DNA from: Colwellia sp. M166
GTDB lineage: Bacteria; Pseudomonadota; Gammaproteobacteria; Enterobacterales; Alteromonadaceae
DNA: 64,000 bases
Assembly: GCF_024585285.1 (NCBI RefSeq)
Contig: NZ_CP040755.1
Coordinates: forward strand, 868,001-932,000
Direction of reading: 5' to 3'
The notes under the pieces are model-generated. The model ran no database searches, had not been told where the DNA came from, and saw only the letters and a list, made by a program, of their open reading frames with translations. Numbering within the stretch: the stretch's first letter is position 1; the number at the start of each line of letters is the position of its first letter. A program made the position numbers and the translations under genes. This document shows, piece after piece, positions 44,089 to 53,835 of this stretch.

Positions 44089-45262
44089 ATGTTAGAAACA
44101 AAAAGACCAAGGGAACAAAGCGGAAGAGACTCATTTAGCCGATATAAAGCCCAGGTAAGATCGGCTGCTATGGCTTCATTATCGATTCTTGAAGGTGATG
44201 AAGTTGACCGTGTTTATTGCGATTTACATGATGACTTTGTTATTCGGAAAAAAGATACAGATGGATATAGTTATGTTTTTTATCAAGTAAAAACTAAAGG
44301 GAAGCAAAACCATAATTGGTCATTGAATGAGTTATTTGGGTTAAAGTCTACTGTAAAAAATCAAAGTAAGCAGAGTACTGAAAAAATTAAAAATAGCTTT
44401 GTGGGGAAATTATTATTGCACACGGTTGTATTTGATAAGTACTGCAACTCAGTAGTGTTCCAAACAAACATTCACAATAGTGATGATGTTGAAAAAATAG
44501 TTAAAGATGTAGAAATTGGTACTTTTCAAAATAAATTTTCAGAAGTCTTAGTTGATAGATTTAATCAGTGCTTTCCTGATGAGATTACTAAAGATCTATC
44601 TGAGAATGAAGTTAAATCTAGATTATCGAAACTAAAATTTGAAACTGATGTGCAATACCTTAAAAATGGTGATGATAACTTCGAGCCTTTAGCTAAAAGT
44701 GCGATTTATAAATTTAGTGAAGTGGATTTAGAGCATACAGAATCAAAAGAAATTCTGATGAAGCTGCTTGAGTTAGTAGAGAAAAAAATCCAGTGGTATC
44801 ATTTCAGAGCTTACAAGTGAGAGTATTGAGCAGTATGCCGGTATTTCTATTGATGATTTATTATCAATATTGAGCATTTCAAAAGATGCTTACAATAACT
44901 TACTTGAAGGCGGTGATGATAAAGCTATTAAGAGCGCTTCGATTATTCAAAGAACATTATTATCAGCAGGTGCTGGTATTGATGAGGTTGAATTTATTTC
45001 AAGGTGTAAAACTAATTGGGATGTTTGGCTAAGGACAAACCGTCATGTAATCTTAGAATTCGACCTTCAATCAATAACTAGCAAGGTTAGACAGTTATTA
45101 AATAACTCTATTCGAAACGATGGTTCTGTCCAACTTGCTAGCCTTAGAGTCCCAATCAAAGCATTAGTGCAAGAGTTTGAAGCTGAAGATTTAATCTATG
45201 ATTTGAATGCAGAGCTAATATTAGGCGGAGTATTTGCTGAGTTAGTTAAGGGGAAATCATGA
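44089..45262 (+). pseudogene. Lamassu nuclease LmuA (DUF4297/Cap4-like), frameshifted at an A7 tract
   Basis: The first frame (44089-44820) reads RPREQSGRDSFSRYKAQVRSAAM, the start of DUF4297, and FYQVKTKGKQNHNW with the nuclease QxK motif. It stops at 44818-44820. The next frame reads SGIISELTSESIEQYAGISI and continues to the stop at 45262. Removing one A from the A7 run at 44782-44788 joins them as EKKSSGIISELTS, giving about 390 residues, the usual family length. In Lamassu systems this protein is the DNA-cutting effector held by LmuB and LmuC. The break is a mutation, a sequencing error, or a slippage site. Confidence 0.78.
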
Positions 45263-45738
45263 ATTTTGATACTTTCTTTGAAAATATAGCTTCAACTGGC
45301 ACTGAAATTCGCATCGATAATAATGAGCAGTTTAAGCCTAACTTTTTAAACAATGAGGCTTTATTTCAGCTGCCATTAATCAGTTTGATAATCCTATTAA
45401 TGGCAAAAGATAAGCGAAAGCCTAGGGTCTCAGAAATAGGACAACTTGTTGGTGAAAGCCTTGAAAGCAGTATGTCTGGTTTTAAAGGATCAGCGCAACA
45501 TATTGGATGGTCGGCTAATTTAAGAGTGAGAACAGTTAAAGCAATTAGTTTTTTAGAGTACTCATGCCTTATTGAAATACCAAATAATAAGGGCAGAATT
45601 AAAATTACTGACCTAGGAAAAAAGGTCATAAGCAAGGCCTTAAATCAAGAAGATACTCTTTCATACAATTTGGCAGAGATAGCAAAAGCTTATAGAAACT
45701 TATGTGTTTCTAAGCAATTAGACATGGAGTTAGAATGA
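45259..45738 (+). CDS. Lamassu middle component (LmuC-like, ABC-3C)
   Basis: The 159-residue protein lies between the nuclease gene and the SMC-like ATPase gene, overlapping both by 4 bases. It contains LFQLPLISLIILLMAKDKRKPRVSEIGQLVGESLESS and LRVRTVKAISFLEYSCLIEI followed by ITDLGKKVI, a winged-helix-like end. This fits the middle component of ABC three-component (Lamassu) systems, known from position and size more than from motifs. Confidence 0.68.
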   Translation: MNFDTFFENIASTGTEIRIDNNEQFKPNFLNNEALFQLPLISLIILLMAKDKRKPRVSEIGQLVGESLESSMSGFKGSAQHIGWSANLRVRTVKAISFLEYSCLIEIPNNKGRIKITDLGKKVISKALNQEDTLSYNLAEIAKAYRNLCVSKQLDMELE

Positions 45739-47507
45739 AGCTGATAAGTATAGAAATTTTTCCTAATGGTATATCAGGATGGCAATCAGGTTTACTGGAA
45801 TTTGGCAGTAATGTTACTCAACTATTTGGCGCTAACGGGTGTGGTAAAACACCAATTGTTCAATCGATAGCATATTGCTTAGGCTACCCAAGTATTTTTA
45901 GAAAAGATATTTATGAGCGTTGTAATCATGTCATATTAAAGGTGTCATCTTCAAAAGGAAATTTGATAATAAAAAGGGTCTATAGCAAAAGTATTGATAT
46001 TGAAGTAATAGAGCAAAATGGTAAGAAAGAGCGCTTCTTTGATGAAAAAGAATATTCAGCCTATTTGTTTGAGTTATTAGAGTTAAAAGTGGAAAACTTA
46101 GTTACTACTAATAATAAAAGTACCAGCCCTTATTTGTCGTCAATATTACCAATTTATTACTTGGACCAAGATGACGGATACAATAAATTTTATAGCCCAC
46201 CTAGTAATTTCATTAAAGATCAGTTTTCAGAAATGATGAGAATGATCTTTAATTTGCCTATCAAAAACTCATTTAATCAAAAGAAAGAAAAATTTAAAGC
46301 AAAGGAGCGCTTAGATTATTTAGATAAGCAAGTAGAGCTGCATGCTCGCCGTGCTGAATTAGCTAAACAAGAAGCTGCTTTAATATCTAAAAATTCAGAT
46401 GAGCTAGCTCATGAGATAACCACTCTTGAAAGTGAAATTGAGCAATTAAAAAGTTCTGGAGCTAATCATGATGATTCTATTAATGTACTAGACCGCCTTA
46501 TAGCTAAACACAGAACATCTATAAGGTCACTTTCAAATGAAATATCTGAGATAAATAAAAGAACGAATGGTATCGCTCAAATTACACATGAAATCAACAC
46601 TGAGATTGAGACTCTTAATCTTAATGAAGAAGCTAGGAGGATTTTTCTCTCTTTCAATGAAATCTGTGGTTCCAATCAATGCCAACTTTTTTCTTCAAGC
46701 TCAGATACATATAGTAAAAACTTGCTGTACTTAAAAGATCAAATTAAAGATTTAGAGAGAAATGCTGAAATCGATAAAATAAAAGTTGAGCAAATAGAAC
46801 TTCAACGCAAAGGGTTAGAAGAACTTGTTCAGTCAATTATTGATGAGCGAAATATTTCTATGGAAAAGAGCGAAGTTTCTGCTCTCGTTGATGCAATATC
46901 GGAACTAAAGAACCAGATTTTTGAAGTTCAAAGTCAAAAAAGTGATATTGAAAAAGTTGAGCTATTAGAGAATAAACACTTCAAGAGCATATCTGAACGA
47001 AATAAAGCACTAGAAAAGTATCAATCATTTGGTACAGAAAAAAATTCTATTCCTGCATTATTAAAATTGAAATCGGACTTAAGGCAGTTACTGTTAAATT
47101 GGTTAGAAGAATTAAATACTAATAATATTAGCCGAAACATTACTTTTAAAGATGATTTTACGCCTTTCCTAGGTACAGAAACTATCTCTCAACTTAAGGG
47201 GAGTACACGTACTAGAGCTGTTCTGGCATATCATGCAGCTTTAATTGAGTTAATGGCGAAACATGATAGTTTCTGTTTTAGGTTTTTAATATTAGATACT
47301 CCAAAGCAACATGAAATTCATAACGATGACTTAAACCGCTATATTGAAGCATTAAAAACACTATGTAATAAACATAATATTCAAGTGATTTTTTCTACCA
47401 CTGAATATCATTACGAAGGCGATGACAATGATATTGAATGGAACCCTAAATTTGCAGGTGAAAAGCAACTCATGTTCATGAAAAGCAACATTATTCCCAC
47501 CGAATAA
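45735..47507 (+). CDS. Lamassu SMC-like ATPase (LmuB)
   Basis: The 590-residue protein has Walker A (LFGANGCGKTPIVQSIAYCLG near residue 36), a long coiled-coil middle (about residues 180-430) interrupted by a NQCQL hinge-like region, a signature-like LKGSTRTRAVLAYHAALIEL, and Walker B FLILDTPKQHE near residue 515. SMC-like LmuB proteins sense phage DNA structures and activate LmuA. It ends the operon. The gene is intact. Confidence 0.85.
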   Translation: MKLISIEIFPNGISGWQSGLLEFGSNVTQLFGANGCGKTPIVQSIAYCLGYPSIFRKDIYERCNHVILKVSSSKGNLIIKRVYSKSIDIEVIEQNGKKERFFDEKEYSAYLFELLELKVENLVTTNNKSTSPYLSSILPIYYLDQDDGYNKFYSPPSNFIKDQFSEMMRMIFNLPIKNSFNQKKEKFKAKERLDYLDKQVELHARRAELAKQEAALISKNSDELAHEITTLESEIEQLKSSGANHDDSINVLDRLIAKHRTSIRSLSNEISEINKRTNGIAQITHEINTEIETLNLNEEARRIFLSFNEICGSNQCQLFSSSSDTYSKNLLYLKDQIKDLERNAEIDKIKVEQIELQRKGLEELVQSIIDERNISMEKSEVSALVDAISELKNQIFEVQSQKSDIEKVELLENKHFKSISERNKALEKYQSFGTEKNSIPALLKLKSDLRQLLLNWLEELNTNNISRNITFKDDFTPFLGTETISQLKGSTRTRAVLAYHAALIELMAKHDSFCFRFLILDTPKQHEIHNDDLNRYIEALKTLCNKHNIQVIFSTTEYHYEGDDNDIEWNPKFAGEKQLMFMKSNIIPTE

Positions 47508-47523
47508 ATGATGAATAATTCTA

Positions 47524-47766
47524 TTAAATAAGAGTCTTATATAGTTTCTCTAGGCCAATAGCAGAAGAAATCTTAAGTGCATCACAATACTGAACGTATT
47601 CAAATACGTTCAGTTTCCTTTCACAAGTTTCAATTTTAACCACAAACTGGTGTGGTTCATCCAATAGTTTGCCAAGATCACGAACACTCAGTCCTTGCTC
47701 TTTTCGAGCAGACTTCAGCCAATCAATCAACGCTCTGTATCGGGAGTCATTTATATGCTTAATCAT
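47524..47766 (-). CDS. Xre-family helix-turn-helix regulator
   Basis: The 80-residue protein is a single Xre/Cro helix-turn-helix domain: LIDWLKSARKEQGLSVRDLGKLLDEPHQFVVKIETCERKL. It is divergent from the 47891 gene, and two palindromic operators lie between them, so it probably represses itself and that gene. It faces the end of the Lamassu operon. Confidence 0.88.
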   Translation of the reverse strand: MIKHINDSRYRALIDWLKSARKEQGLSVRDLGKLLDEPHQFVVKIETCERKLNVFEYVQYCDALKISSAIGLEKLYKTLI

Positions 47767-47794
47767 AATTTTAATTATCTTTCATAAAAAGTTT

Positions 47795-47846
47795 GGCCCC
47801 AAAACGGTGCCAATATATACTTACCAATAGGCACCATTACGGTGCC
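47795..47846. promoter_or_regulatory. Two palindromic operators between the Xre gene and the 47891 gene
   Basis: GGCCCCAAAACGGTGCC (47795-47811) and GGCACCATTACGGTGCC (47830-47846) are two copies of a 17-bp near-palindrome (GGCACC-N5-GGTGCC) whose starts are 35 bases apart. Such paired sites are typical of Xre/C-protein type control of divergent promoters. The binding protein is inferred from position. Confidence 0.72.
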
Positions 47847-47890
47847 ACATACTATATCAATAATAAATAAAATGTCAGTAGGAGTGATAA

Positions 47891-48187
47891 ATGGGTAAAA
47901 AACGTGAAGAATTAATGTTTAATGAGTTTTCGGTGCTCGTAAAAGCAGGAGCAGAATGGTTGCTCTTGAACGCAAAAGAAGAAACTGAACCTAATAATGA
48001 ATTAATAATTTATCTGAAAAAAGTTAGGAAAAAAGAATGCAATAAAACTAAGCCAAATTTAATAAAGGTTCTCAAATCTTTAGAGTTTGCAGTCTTGACC
48101 GGCGGTAATGATATTCTCAAACAAATTATGGAGGGTAACTATGACTTTAGGTTCTTATGGGTGAATAATATTCGCACCCAAAGTTAA
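47891..48187 (+). CDS. Hypothetical small protein divergent from the Xre regulator
   Basis: The 98-residue protein MGKKREELMFNEFSVLVKAG is basic and soluble, with LIIYLKKVRKKECNKTKPNLIKVLKSLE. AGGAGTG precedes the ATG at a good distance. No family is recognised. Placement behind two Xre operators at the far end of a defence island suggests a controlled protein such as an antitoxin, regulator or defence factor, but nothing in the sequence shows which. Confidence 0.55.
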   Translation: MGKKREELMFNEFSVLVKAGAEWLLLNAKEETEPNNELIIYLKKVRKKECNKTKPNLIKVLKSLEFAVLTGGNDILKQIMEGNYDFRFLWVNNIRTQS

Positions 48188-48605
48188 TCGTTTGTATAGG
48201 TTCAATAGCTCTAGCTTTTTGTGGTGATTACTTCTTTGTAAAACCAAGATTAACGCCCTAAGTTTGAGCTATAAAATATATTCACATGGAGTAAGTATGA
48301 AAGATTTAACTTAATAAAATTTTTCACCTTTAGTAAAGAGAAATACTTAGCGAAAATTGTAGAGTTTTGTAAACCGTTAATACTAATATTGCTGATACAA
48401 TTTACATTTTTAATAAAAAATCAAGAAAAAAAAGTAAAACAATAAGAATTAATCAAATAAAAACAGAGATTTAAAATTAACACCTAACTGTTTACACAGA
48501 CCCTAAACGTATAGTTGAGTACGATCAGTCGCTCGTCTTGTGTGTTTTCTTCAATCAATGTTTGACCCTTTAATGTTCAATTTTGTTATATCAGCATAAT
48601 GCGGT
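48188..48605. other. AT-rich right end of the mobile element, no gene seen
   Basis: This holds the presumed right end (TGTTTACAC at 48489-48497), an inner TGTAAACC copy near 48369, a TTTACA near 48409 and many A tracts. A short ATG frame at 48298 ends after a few codons. Beyond 48500 core sequence begins. Confidence 0.5.
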
Positions 48606-49097
48606 TTATTTTTCAGGTAACGCTTCGGGAAATTCTGCGATATTAATGGTAAATCTTTTGCTCTTTAATATATAGCTAACAGCAGATATAACCAACGAGC
48701 AATGCACTAGCAACCACGATATTGTTTGCAGATGCCAAATAAAATAACCTAAAACACCAATAAGCAAGTCAAATGCTAATGCGACAATGAGCAGCATTTT
48801 ACATTTTTGCCAACAAATGCGTACCCAAGCTGGAGCTGTCGGTCGTCGTAAACTTAAAACCAATACTATAAATAAACCAATAACACCAGAGACTAAATTT
48901 AAATAAAATAATGCTGTTTGCGGATATATCCACTGAATAATACCAACATGATCACGCATATTAGTCACTGACATAATCCAAATAATATAAGCGCGCAAAA
49001 TAAACAATAAGATAAGATAAATGCCAGGTGCTAGTTTCAAGCAGTCAAAGTTATCAAAATCTTTCGGTAAGTAATTTGCGTAATGTTGAGCCGACAT
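48606..49097 (-). CDS. DUF2919 family membrane protein
   Basis: The 163-residue protein starts YLPKDFDNFDCLKLAPGIYLILLFILRAYI, the DUF2919 pattern, and has four membrane segments. Function unknown. It lies 6 bases downstream of the DUF599 gene in the same direction, so the two probably form an operon. Confidence 0.8.
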   Translation of the reverse strand: MSAQHYANYLPKDFDNFDCLKLAPGIYLILLFILRAYIIWIMSVTNMRDHVGIIQWIYPQTALFYLNLVSGVIGLFIVLVLSLRRPTAPAWVRICWQKCKMLLIVALAFDLLIGVLGYFIWHLQTISWLLVHCSLVISAVSYILKSKRFTINIAEFPEALPEK

Positions 49098-49103
49098 AAG
49101 CTG

Positions 49104-49868
49104 TTATTTATCACTCTTATCCGAAGGAATATTTGTTGCTGGCTCTGGGTTCGAATATTTTAATGCCCGCTCATGTTCTAAGCATTCCTGCCCTAAAGTA
49201 ATCGCCTGCACCGCTTTGGAGTTAAATTCACGGCGATACAAGGTAAAAACAACAAAGATACTGGTTAAAATAAAAATTAGCGGATGAAAAAACCAACACA
49301 AGGCGGCCATAGAGAAATAATAAGAACGTAGTCCGAAGTTATAAGAATGGGCCGCCCGGTCTTGCACTATCGCCATTTGCTCAGCATACTTCAGCAGGTT
49401 TTTATTACGTCCAGTACGATCAAACGGGCAAGCACCAATCATGACATTAACAAAACCATATTGTCGCATTGACCAAGTAAATTGAAAAAACGCCATGACA
49501 AAAATAAGCGTCAGTAAACTTAATTTAACTTGGATTAAGGCATGATTTGGAAACTCTGTAAAAGGGATTGAGGCAATGACTGACTCAAGACGCTCAACCT
49601 GAGCAAATAAGGTTAAAACACCGGCTAAAATCAATAAGGTTGAAGAGGCGAAAAAGGTAATGTTTCGTTCTAAATTAGCCAATAAAGCGGCCTCACCGAC
49701 CCGAACATCACGACTAATAACTTCATACATCCAATGAATCCGGTGTTGATGCAAGCATCTGGCAACACAGTTAGTTGTTTTCGCTTTTTTGCGCGCAAAC
49801 TCGGTATAACCAAGCCAACAAACAATAAAGCAGCTTAACGCGATCACATCAAGTACAGAAAATGGCAT
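49104..49868 (-). CDS. DUF599 family membrane protein
   Basis: The 254-residue protein has four or five membrane segments and the DUF599 pattern: VLDVIALSCFIVCWLGYTEFARKK, then RIHWMYEVISRDVRVGEAALLANLERNITFFASSTLLI, then RAAHSYNFGLRSYYFSMAALCWF. Function unknown. First gene of a two-gene operon with DUF2919. Confidence 0.88.
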   Translation of the reverse strand: MPFSVLDVIALSCFIVCWLGYTEFARKKAKTTNCVARCLHQHRIHWMYEVISRDVRVGEAALLANLERNITFFASSTLLILAGVLTLFAQVERLESVIASIPFTEFPNHALIQVKLSLLTLIFVMAFFQFTWSMRQYGFVNVMIGACPFDRTGRNKNLLKYAEQMAIVQDRAAHSYNFGLRSYYFSMAALCWFFHPLIFILTSIFVVFTLYRREFNSKAVQAITLGQECLEHERALKYSNPEPATNIPSDKSDK

Positions 49869-50169
49869 AGTATTTATAAAGTCTTATCATGATTAACAAC
49901 GATAAAGTTATTATGCTCTAGAAAATTTTAACATTCGAGTGATTAATGGTGATTTTTAGTAATAATGACATAAAACGGCTGTTAACAGCACGGTAGTTAG
50001 TGCATATTGCTATTATAAAAACCCCGCGGCTGATGGTTTTTTGTTACTAAATTAACAATATGTTGCCATTTATTAGCAAATTTGTAACAATTTATACAAC
50101 ATAATTATCCTTATCGTAGAATAAGTTACGTTGAAAACGGAATAAAATAATAACATTGGAGTGGTAAAT

Positions 50170-52477
50170 TTGAAGTTTAGTAATCGTGGCCTACCTGCAG
50201 TTGCCACCGCACTTATGCTGTTTATACAACCCTGTATTGCCCAAGATAATCCTATAAAACTAGCCCAATTAAATATCCCGCATGTCGAGTTTGACCTTAA
50301 AGTTGATGGCGAGTTAAACGATGCAATATGGCAACAAGCACTTGATGTACCACTCAATATTGTTAATAGCCCATGGAACAATAAACCTAGCCCAGTTTCA
50401 ACAATAGCAAAAGTCGTTGAAAATGGTAAATTCCTCTACGTTGCTTTCATTGCACAAGATCCCAACCCTGAATTGATTCAAGGCTTTTTAGGTGATAGAG
50501 ACACTCGTTGGGGTGATGACTTAGTGGGTTTTAAGTTAGATACTTACAACAATCGTCGCTTAAATTATGAGTTTTTCGTCAATCCTTACGGTATACAGCA
50601 CGACAGTATTGCGAATGAAATGACCGGCGACACCGATTCAGCATGGGACGGTATATGGGAATCTGTAGGAAAAATAACAGATACGGGTTACCAAGTTGAG
50701 ATTGCTATCCCATATCATATTTTGAATTTTGCCGATAATGACGATGTGAAAACGTGGGCGATGGAACTCATTCGTTTGTATCCTCGCGATTCTCGCCTTC
50801 GTATCTCGCATATCGAACTTGATCGTGATGATGCCTGTTGGTTGTGTCAAATCCCGGAAATAACCGGTTTTAAAAATGCTAAAGCCAGTAAAAACTTAAT
50901 GTTGACCCCTACACTGGTGGCGAATAAAAATGAAAACAGAGCATTTTATGCTGATAATGACGGACAAAATAAAGTAACCGATTGGGACAGTGAAAACGAC
51001 TTTGATGCCGGCTTAGATTTACGTTGGAGTATTAATGCCAATACACTGTTAAATGTTACCATCAACCCTGATTTTTCGAACGTTGAATCTGATGCGGGGC
51101 AACTGAGCGTTAATAAAACCTTTTCTTTATTCTATGATGAAAAACGGCAATTTTTTGTCGAAAATTCTGAATACTTTTCCAGTAACTTTGACTTAGTTTA
51201 TACCCGTAATATTGCCGATCCTGAATATGGCGCTAAGCTAACCGGTACACGTGGTGATCATAGTTACGGTGCATTTCATGACGAATGACACCCAAACCAA
51301 TATTATACTACCGGGCAATACCGGCTCTGGGTTAATTTCATTAAATGAAGCAAGTGAATCGGGTGCTGTTAAATACCGCTATGATATTAATGACAATTTA
51401 TCTGTAGGTGCTATTGGTACGGTGCGACAAACTGATAAATATCACAATTTTGTTTCCGGTATTGATTCTAAATATCGTTTTGATGATTCAAACACTTTTC
51501 AAGCACAAGTACTGTTTGCTGATACTCAAGACGCTGCAATCATGACACTTAGCGGAACTGAAGAAAAATTTACGGATCAAGCCTTTAAACTTCAATATGA
51601 ACATGATTCGGAATATTGGCAGCTAGATGCAGAACATCAAGAAATTGGTGAAAAATTCCGAGCTGATTTAGGTTATATGCCACGTGCTGACTATAAAAAG
51701 AGTAAAGTCTTAGTAAACCGTTTGCTCTATGGTGAGCCTGACAGTGCTTGGCAAGAAATGAAGTTTGCTGGGCAATGGCAAATTTTACATAATGAAAACA
51801 ATGAATTATTAGAGCGTTCTGTTTCAAGTAGCTTCACTATTGACGGCCCTATGCTTTCAATATTTGATATTATGGTTGTAGCTGCGGATAAAGTGGGTTT
51901 ACGTGCTCATGAGCTAGACTCTCGCTTACCTATTGATAATAGCATTGACGGTAACACTAAACGTTTTCAAGAAAACCAAGCTGTTATTTACGGTTCAATG
52001 CAACCAACAGCGCAATTATTGACTGAACTTGAGTTAACCTTAGGTGATAAAATAGATTACGGTAATAATCGTCTAGGCGATTATGTCGCCCTATATGCCT
52101 ATATCAGTTATAACGTTAATAAACATTTAGAATTTGAATTCTCCCATACCTATAGTGATTTAGATGCTGATAATGCAAACGTTTTTACAGAAAACCTAAC
52201 AGAATTACGTGTTTCATATCAATTTAATATTAATAGCTATTTGAAATTTAATGTTGTCTACACTGATATTGATTTCAATCTTGACAATAACTCCACAGCC
52301 TATACAGCAAAAGATAATACGCTATCTACTCAACTTATTTATGCTTATAAAATTAACCCGCAAACAGTATTCTACTTAGGTTACTCTGACAATAGTTATC
52401 AAGATGATCGATTAAAAAGTTTAGAGCGTGGCCAACGTACTATCTACAGTAAAATCAGTTATGCTTGGTTGCCATAA
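50170..52477 (+). pseudogene. DUF5916 outer-membrane-type protein, frameshifted
   Basis: The first frame (to 51288) has a signal peptide (VATALMLFIQPCIAQ), a carbohydrate-binding family 9-like domain (LKVDGELNDAIWQQA, then DTRWGDDLVGFKLDTYNN) and the DUF5916 start (INPDFSNVESDAGQL, then LFYDEKRQFFVENSEYF). The rest continues in another frame from MTNDTQTNIILPGN to YSKISYAWLP at 52477, a beta-barrel-like end. Dropping one base from 'gcatttcatgacg' near 51278 joins them (GAFMTNDTQTN). Start: TTG 50170 with GGAG 9 bases upstream, or GTG 50161. Confidence 0.8.
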
Positions 52478-52587
52478 TCAAAGCCACTATGACACTGATA
52501 TATAACGGAGTAACTTTCGAGCTCATCAATAGTAATCAACAACTATGGATTGCTAGTGGTATTAGCATGTTTTATTAGGCCATTATC

Positions 52588-53835
52588 TCATCTGGTATCA
52601 TTATCATTTACCACAATAGTAGCGGATATTTTATCATGGATGGCTTGTCGGTTAGGATCCCAATAAATTTGTGCAAAGCCGAGTAAACCTGTGGCAATAC
52701 CCGCGCCATAGCCACCATAACGTCCAAAACTGTCCCAGATAGATAAAGGCGTGCCATCTAATTGAATGACACGAATATGGAATAACTTTTTACCCGGTGT
52801 TTGGCCATGCCAAATCGCCGTAAACATTGTAAAATAGAAAGCAGCCCAACCAAAACCTATGCCGAGATCTTCAATCAAACCTTGTAGCCAAGCAAAACCT
52901 TTATAAACAACCTCGTTACTTGAGTTACCTTTGCTCTTTTCGTGCTCAATATCAGTGTCTAAAGTACTTAATTCAGCTATTTTATCGACTGTATTTTGAT
53001 TTATAGTACTGTTGTCGTTAATCTCACGGACAAGATCAGAGGCATCAGTAGTCGTTTGATTTTTTTGCTGGGCACCGGTGGTTATATACAATTGTCTAAG
53101 CTCTGTGCTTAATTGCTCAAGATGCAAGCGACTTAAGCTGTCTTGCTCTGTAACATTAGCAATCAATAATGCGATAAACTGCTCTGCTTGCTGTGCTGTT
53201 GGTGATTGTCCAACATAAGCTAGTAGTAAATCAGCCGTTAATTGTTGCCAACATGCATATTCATCACATTCACTCTGCGCGATAGCAACAGTTGCCGCAA
53301 CCGATAAAGTACCTTTGATAAACCCTTGCTCATCACGATTATTTTTTATTTTATTTGACGGGCTTAAAACTGTGTCTGGTTGCTGTCCAGCGCGCTCAAC
53401 TTGGTTATTAAAGTCATTCATTTGGGAGAAGATGTTAGGTAATGTATCAATTAATACAACGAAGACAATAAAAGCACCCGTGAGACGAAGCAGTGTTTTT
53501 CTCAATCCCGGCTTTTTGCCAAACTTGGCTGCACGCTGCTTACTGCCAAGTTTAAATAATGTAATAGCAACTAATACAGCCAGCAATTCACCCGGGGCAC
53601 CGCTTAATATAGCCACTAAACATAGATCAATTAACAGTGCAGCCCCACGACGCCAAGGCACAGCAAGAGCAATACCAAATAATGACTGATCAATTTTAAA
53701 AGCAAATGGCGTTAATGTTTCACGAGTTTCTTCAGCAGATAACACTTGCGCGCTACTTTCTGCCGCTGTAGAGCAATTTTCATTACTCGCTGTTGCACTT
53801 ATTTTCTTAAAGCCAGCATTTACATTATCGGTCAC
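52588..53835 (-). CDS. RDD-family membrane protein
   Basis: The 415-residue protein carries an RDD domain split by a long hydrophilic insert: PWRRGAALLIDLCLVAI near residue 60, then after about 210 residues GFGWAAFYFTMFTAIWHGQTPGKKLFHIRVIQLDG and SFGRYGGYGAGIATGLLGFAQIYWDPNRQAIHDKISATIVV. The canonical RDD ends HDK are kept. The insert is rich in Gln, Thr and Asp. Function unknown, with possible transport. It stands alone. Confidence 0.85.
   Translation of the reverse strand: MTDNVNAGFKKISATASNENCSTAAESSAQVLSAEETRETLTPFAFKIDQSLFGIALAVPWRRGAALLIDLCLVAILSGAPGELLAVLVAITLFKLGSKQRAAKFGKKPGLRKTLLRLTGAFIVFVVLIDTLPNIFSQMNDFNNQVERAGQQPDTVLSPSNKIKNNRDEQGFIKGTLSVAATVAIAQSECDEYACWQQLTADLLLAYVGQSPTAQQAEQFIALLIANVTEQDSLSRLHLEQLSTELRQLYITTGAQQKNQTTTDASDLVREINDNSTINQNTVDKIAELSTLDTDIEHEKSKGNSSNEVVYKGFAWLQGLIEDLGIGFGWAAFYFTMFTAIWHGQTPGKKLFHIRVIQLDGTPLSIWDSFGRYGGYGAGIATGLLGFAQIYWDPNRQAIHDKISATIVVNDNDTR

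Larger units (their letters stand above)
29740..48497. mobile_element. Gamma-mobile-trio or Tn554-like element carrying a defence island
   Basis: Three overlapping tyrosine-recombinase genes and a small partner gene at one end, and antiphage genes as cargo, define the element. The inverted 9-mer GTGTAAACA (29740-29748) / TGTTTACAC (48489-48497) brackets it, and further TGTAAACC or TTTACA copies lie just inside both ends (29780, 48369, 48409). The flanks are core genes (dnaQ on the left, DUF2919/DUF599 on the right). Naming follows family knowledge of GMT islands and Tn554. The exact ends are inference. Confidence 0.6.
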
